From a bacterium (GTDB lineage: Bacteria > Vulcanimicrobiota > Xenobia > Xenobiales > Xenobiaceae): 6,125 nucleotides of DNA. Within the stretch, counting starts at the first letter, position 1. Each line of letters starts with the position of its first letter. The notes beneath the pieces were generated by a model. That model had not been told where the DNA came from. It saw only the letters and a program-made list of their open reading frames with translations, and searched no databases. This document shows positions 4,310 to 6,125 of this stretch, in pieces. The position numbers were made by a program, and so were the translations under genes. The stretch spans positions 1 to 6,125 of the forward strand of contig JAFSXO010000347.1 of NCBI GenBank assembly GCA_017444045.1, read 5' to 3'.

Positions 4310-6125
4310 ATGTTTCCTAGGTCGTGCCCTAACCAGCATAAAATAAACGAGATCAGCAACTTCGAAAGCGACTTTAGCCTCTGCATGAAGCAGAAGGCCA
4401 GCTATGAGCTTTCGAGCAGAAGTCTTTGTGCTATGTTTAGCGGCTCAGTACCATTAAAGGAAGCTAATGCGCTGGCGGCCCAAGAAAAGCATTCCGAAGC
4501 TGCCAGCGCTTTGGGCGAGCACTTTATGTACAGAATACAGCCCAACTCCATCACGCACCACTCCGGCTTACAGGATCTGCGCAAAAAACTGCAAGGGCTC
4601 GGAAAGAATTATATAAGCAGCGTACTGGCTCAGGCTAATCAGATAGTTGAGCAGTGCATATCTGTAAAAGGCCGTCCCCCATTCCGTTTTCAGCACTGCA
4701 TAGACTGGTTCAGCGATTTAGCCGGGCATAGCTGGCCCAAGCTTCATCTTGCTGAGATAGAGCAGCGACTGGATGAGGGCATCCCGCTTTCCACAGATCC
4801 CATGGAAGCTATAGAAAACACCTGGGAGCTGAATAAGCACAGCCATTTTCTGACGCTAGGGCGCGCTTATTGGATTACCGGCACAGAAACGTATGCTGCC
4901 GAATTTATCGTACAGGCCGTCAAATGGTGCCACGAGAATCCCCCTCTGCTTGGGGTTAACTGGTACGATCCCGATACTGTCGCCACCCGCACCGTAAACT
5001 GGCTGCTGGCGTTAGGCATGTTTATTGAATCGCCCCAGCTTCAGCCCAGCCATATGGCACTTTTTATAGAGGCGCTGCTGGCGCATGGCGCTCTTTTAGC
5101 GTATTGGTTCCGCCAGAAGAAGAACATAACCCTGTCCACGGTCATAGCGCTGAATATGCTGGCCGACTGGATGCCCGAGGTTAAATACGCCGAAGCCTGG
5201 CATGAGCTGGCGGAAGACTGCTGGGACGAAGCCATAGCCTCCGAATTTAACGACGACAACTTCCATAAAAGCGCCTCACCGGCCAAGCAAATCATCAGCT
5301 GCGAATGGCTACTGCTCCTGGCCCTGCAGCGAGAGGCAGCCCTGCACAGAAGCGAGAGATCGCCAAGACTGCCCCAAAAAGCCGAAGACCTGCTCAACGA
5401 TGTGCTGGAATCGCTGCAGTGTCTCTTAACGCCAGCAGGCATTTTCTACGATCTCGGCGGATACCATCACCTCGAAGGCTTTATGGGGTACCAATGCTCC
5501 ACGGCCAAGCACATCTGCAATCTCCTAGCCATCGGAGCAATAGTCACCCGCCGCGCCGAGCTGTATCGGGATCTGCCCGAAAAACCTCTGGAAATACTCT
5601 GGTGGAAGGGAGAAAATGGCTGGTCCGACCTGCAGGAGCTTTCTCAGCAATACGAGCCTAACACGGCATATCTGTTTTCCAAAACCGGTTTAGGCATATC
5701 AAATTCCGGCTGGGACGCAAAAGCCACGCATTTTACCTTCAAGGCGACTCCGACCAGCATCATCGAGCCCAGCGAATCTGGCGACGGCACAGCAGCGAAA
5801 TATCTTTTCCACAACGACGCCTTAAGCTTAACGCTGACAATTAATGGCGAGCCATTTATTATTGAGCCGGGATTGGCCAAGGATCCGCACAAGCACGACT
5901 TCCGTTTATCGCGCTTGGATGCCCACAGCGCTCCCAAGCTGAGCAACGAGCTAGAGCCGCCTCTGCCCCAGGCTGAGATAAACAGGCTAGCCAGAGAAGG
6001 CCTATCTGCGCCGCAAGCAATATACTGCTCGCAATTGGTAGGGCAAAAACCGAAGAACCAGGATCTGGTTCAGTTTGGCGTGCGCCGATACGCTTACAAT
6101 CCCGACGGAAACCGCGTCACCATTA
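4310..6125 (+). CDS. Heparinase II/III-fold protein, possibly catalytically degenerate (3' end outside window)
   Basis: The frame is open from ATG 4310 to the window end (605 codons). GGAG at 4298-4301, 8 nt upstream, supports the start. No signal peptide is seen, so the protein is probably cytoplasmic. Residues ~172-231 carry the N-terminal heparinase hallmark: 'WELNKHSHF', 'LGRAYWITG', 'NPPLLGVNWY' and 'ATRTVNW'. The C-terminal beta-sandwich is marked by 'TGLGISNSGWD' (~459-469), 'FHNDALSLTL' with His501, 'FIIEPG' to Gly521, and 'RLDAHS' with His539. Known members (PL12, 15, 17, 21 and polysaccharide-cluster homologues) are lyases for uronate polymers. Compared from memory with the usual N-N-H-x3-E and S-P-x-Y-H motifs, this protein has N272-I273 with T277, and S323-P324-A325-K326-Q327, so the His, Glu and Tyr appear replaced. 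It may bind or help handle a glycan rather than cut it. It is rich in ATA codons (about 17). Confidence 0.85.
   Translation, partial: MFPRSCPNQHKINEISNFESDFSLCMKQKASYELSSRSLCAMFSGSVPLKEANALAAQEKHSEAASALGEHFMYRIQPNSITHHSGLQDLRKKLQGLGKNYISSVLAQANQIVEQCISVKGRPPFRFQHCIDWFSDLAGHSWPKLHLAEIEQRLDEGIPLSTDPMEAIENTWELNKHSHFLTLGRAYWITGTETYAAEFIVQAVKWCHENPPLLGVNWYDPDTVATRTVNWLLALGMFIESPQLQPSHMALFIEALLAHGALLAYWFRQKKNITLSTVIALNMLADWMPEVKYAEAWHELAEDCWDEAIASEFNDDNFHKSASPAKQIISCEWLLLLALQREAALHRSERSPRLPQKAEDLLNDVLESLQCLLTPAGIFYDLGGYHHLEGFMGYQCSTAKHICNLLAIGAIVTRRAELYRDLPEKPLEILWWKGENGWSDLQELSQQYEPNTAYLFSKTGLGISNSGWDAKATHFTFKATPTSIIEPSESGDGTAAKYLFHNDALSLTLTINGEPFIIEPGLAKDPHKHDFRLSRLDAHSAPKLSNELEPPLPQAEINRLAREGLSAPQAIYCSQLVGQKPKNQDLVQFGVRRYAYNPDGNRVTI

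Noticed and set aside
5041..5946. Several frames of 100-133 codons on both strands inside the heparinase-fold gene
   Set aside because: They are shadows of the continuous + strand frame from 4310, which has clear family motifs throughout.

Overview
The window looks like an accessory region at the edge of a flagellar (or flagellar-type export) locus in a motile Gram-negative bacterium. Evidence: the C-terminus of FlhA, a surface-sugar type DegT aminotransferase, a sigma70-like promoter with 17-bp spacing, and a mid-GC coding style that uses many ATA, CTA and TTA codons. I guess a proteobacterium but cannot name the genus. All supported genes are on the + strand.

Layout. (1) 1-269: the last ~88 codons of flhA. 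(2) 319-1659: a complete class III PLP-dependent aminotransferase of the putrescine/acetylornithine/GABA aminotransferase group, 49 bp after flhA. (3) 1660-2030: a gene-free stretch with three copies of a related repeat (1681-1731, 1873-1965, 1969-2030) and a GC-rich double hairpin (1741-1790). (4) 1987-2421: a reading frame for a small helical protein of unknown function. Its first ~15 codons are repeat DNA, so it looks 5'-truncated; a well-spaced Shine-Dalgarno suggests an internal start at 2104. (5) 2466-2821: a self-contained unit of promoter, strong RBS, a 78-residue Gln-rich protein and a very strong intrinsic terminator. It looks highly expressed, and I do not recognise the product. (6) 2822-3190: no convincing gene, but a 12-bp palindrome, an orphan perfect Shine-Dalgarno and a plausible promoter. 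(7) 3191-6125: a two-gene operon, a WbpE/WlbC-like DegT sugar aminotransferase followed 24 bp later by a heparinase II/III-fold protein that runs off the window.

How the genes may work together. The last two genes fit surface polysaccharide or glycan assembly: the aminotransferase would make an amino sugar on a nucleotide carrier, and the heparinase-fold protein would act on, or bind, a uronate-containing glycan. By my alignment from memory, the lyase-type catalytic residues of its alpha-toroid domain (His, Glu, Tyr) are replaced while the C-terminal beta-sandwich motifs remain, so it may be a binding protein rather than an enzyme. Proximity to flhA allows a role in flagellar or surface glycosylation, but nothing in the sequence proves it.

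The most interesting points are the strongly expressed orphan 78-aa protein, the degenerate heparinase-like protein coupled to an amino-sugar aminotransferase, and the repeat array that supplies the start of a neighbouring reading frame.
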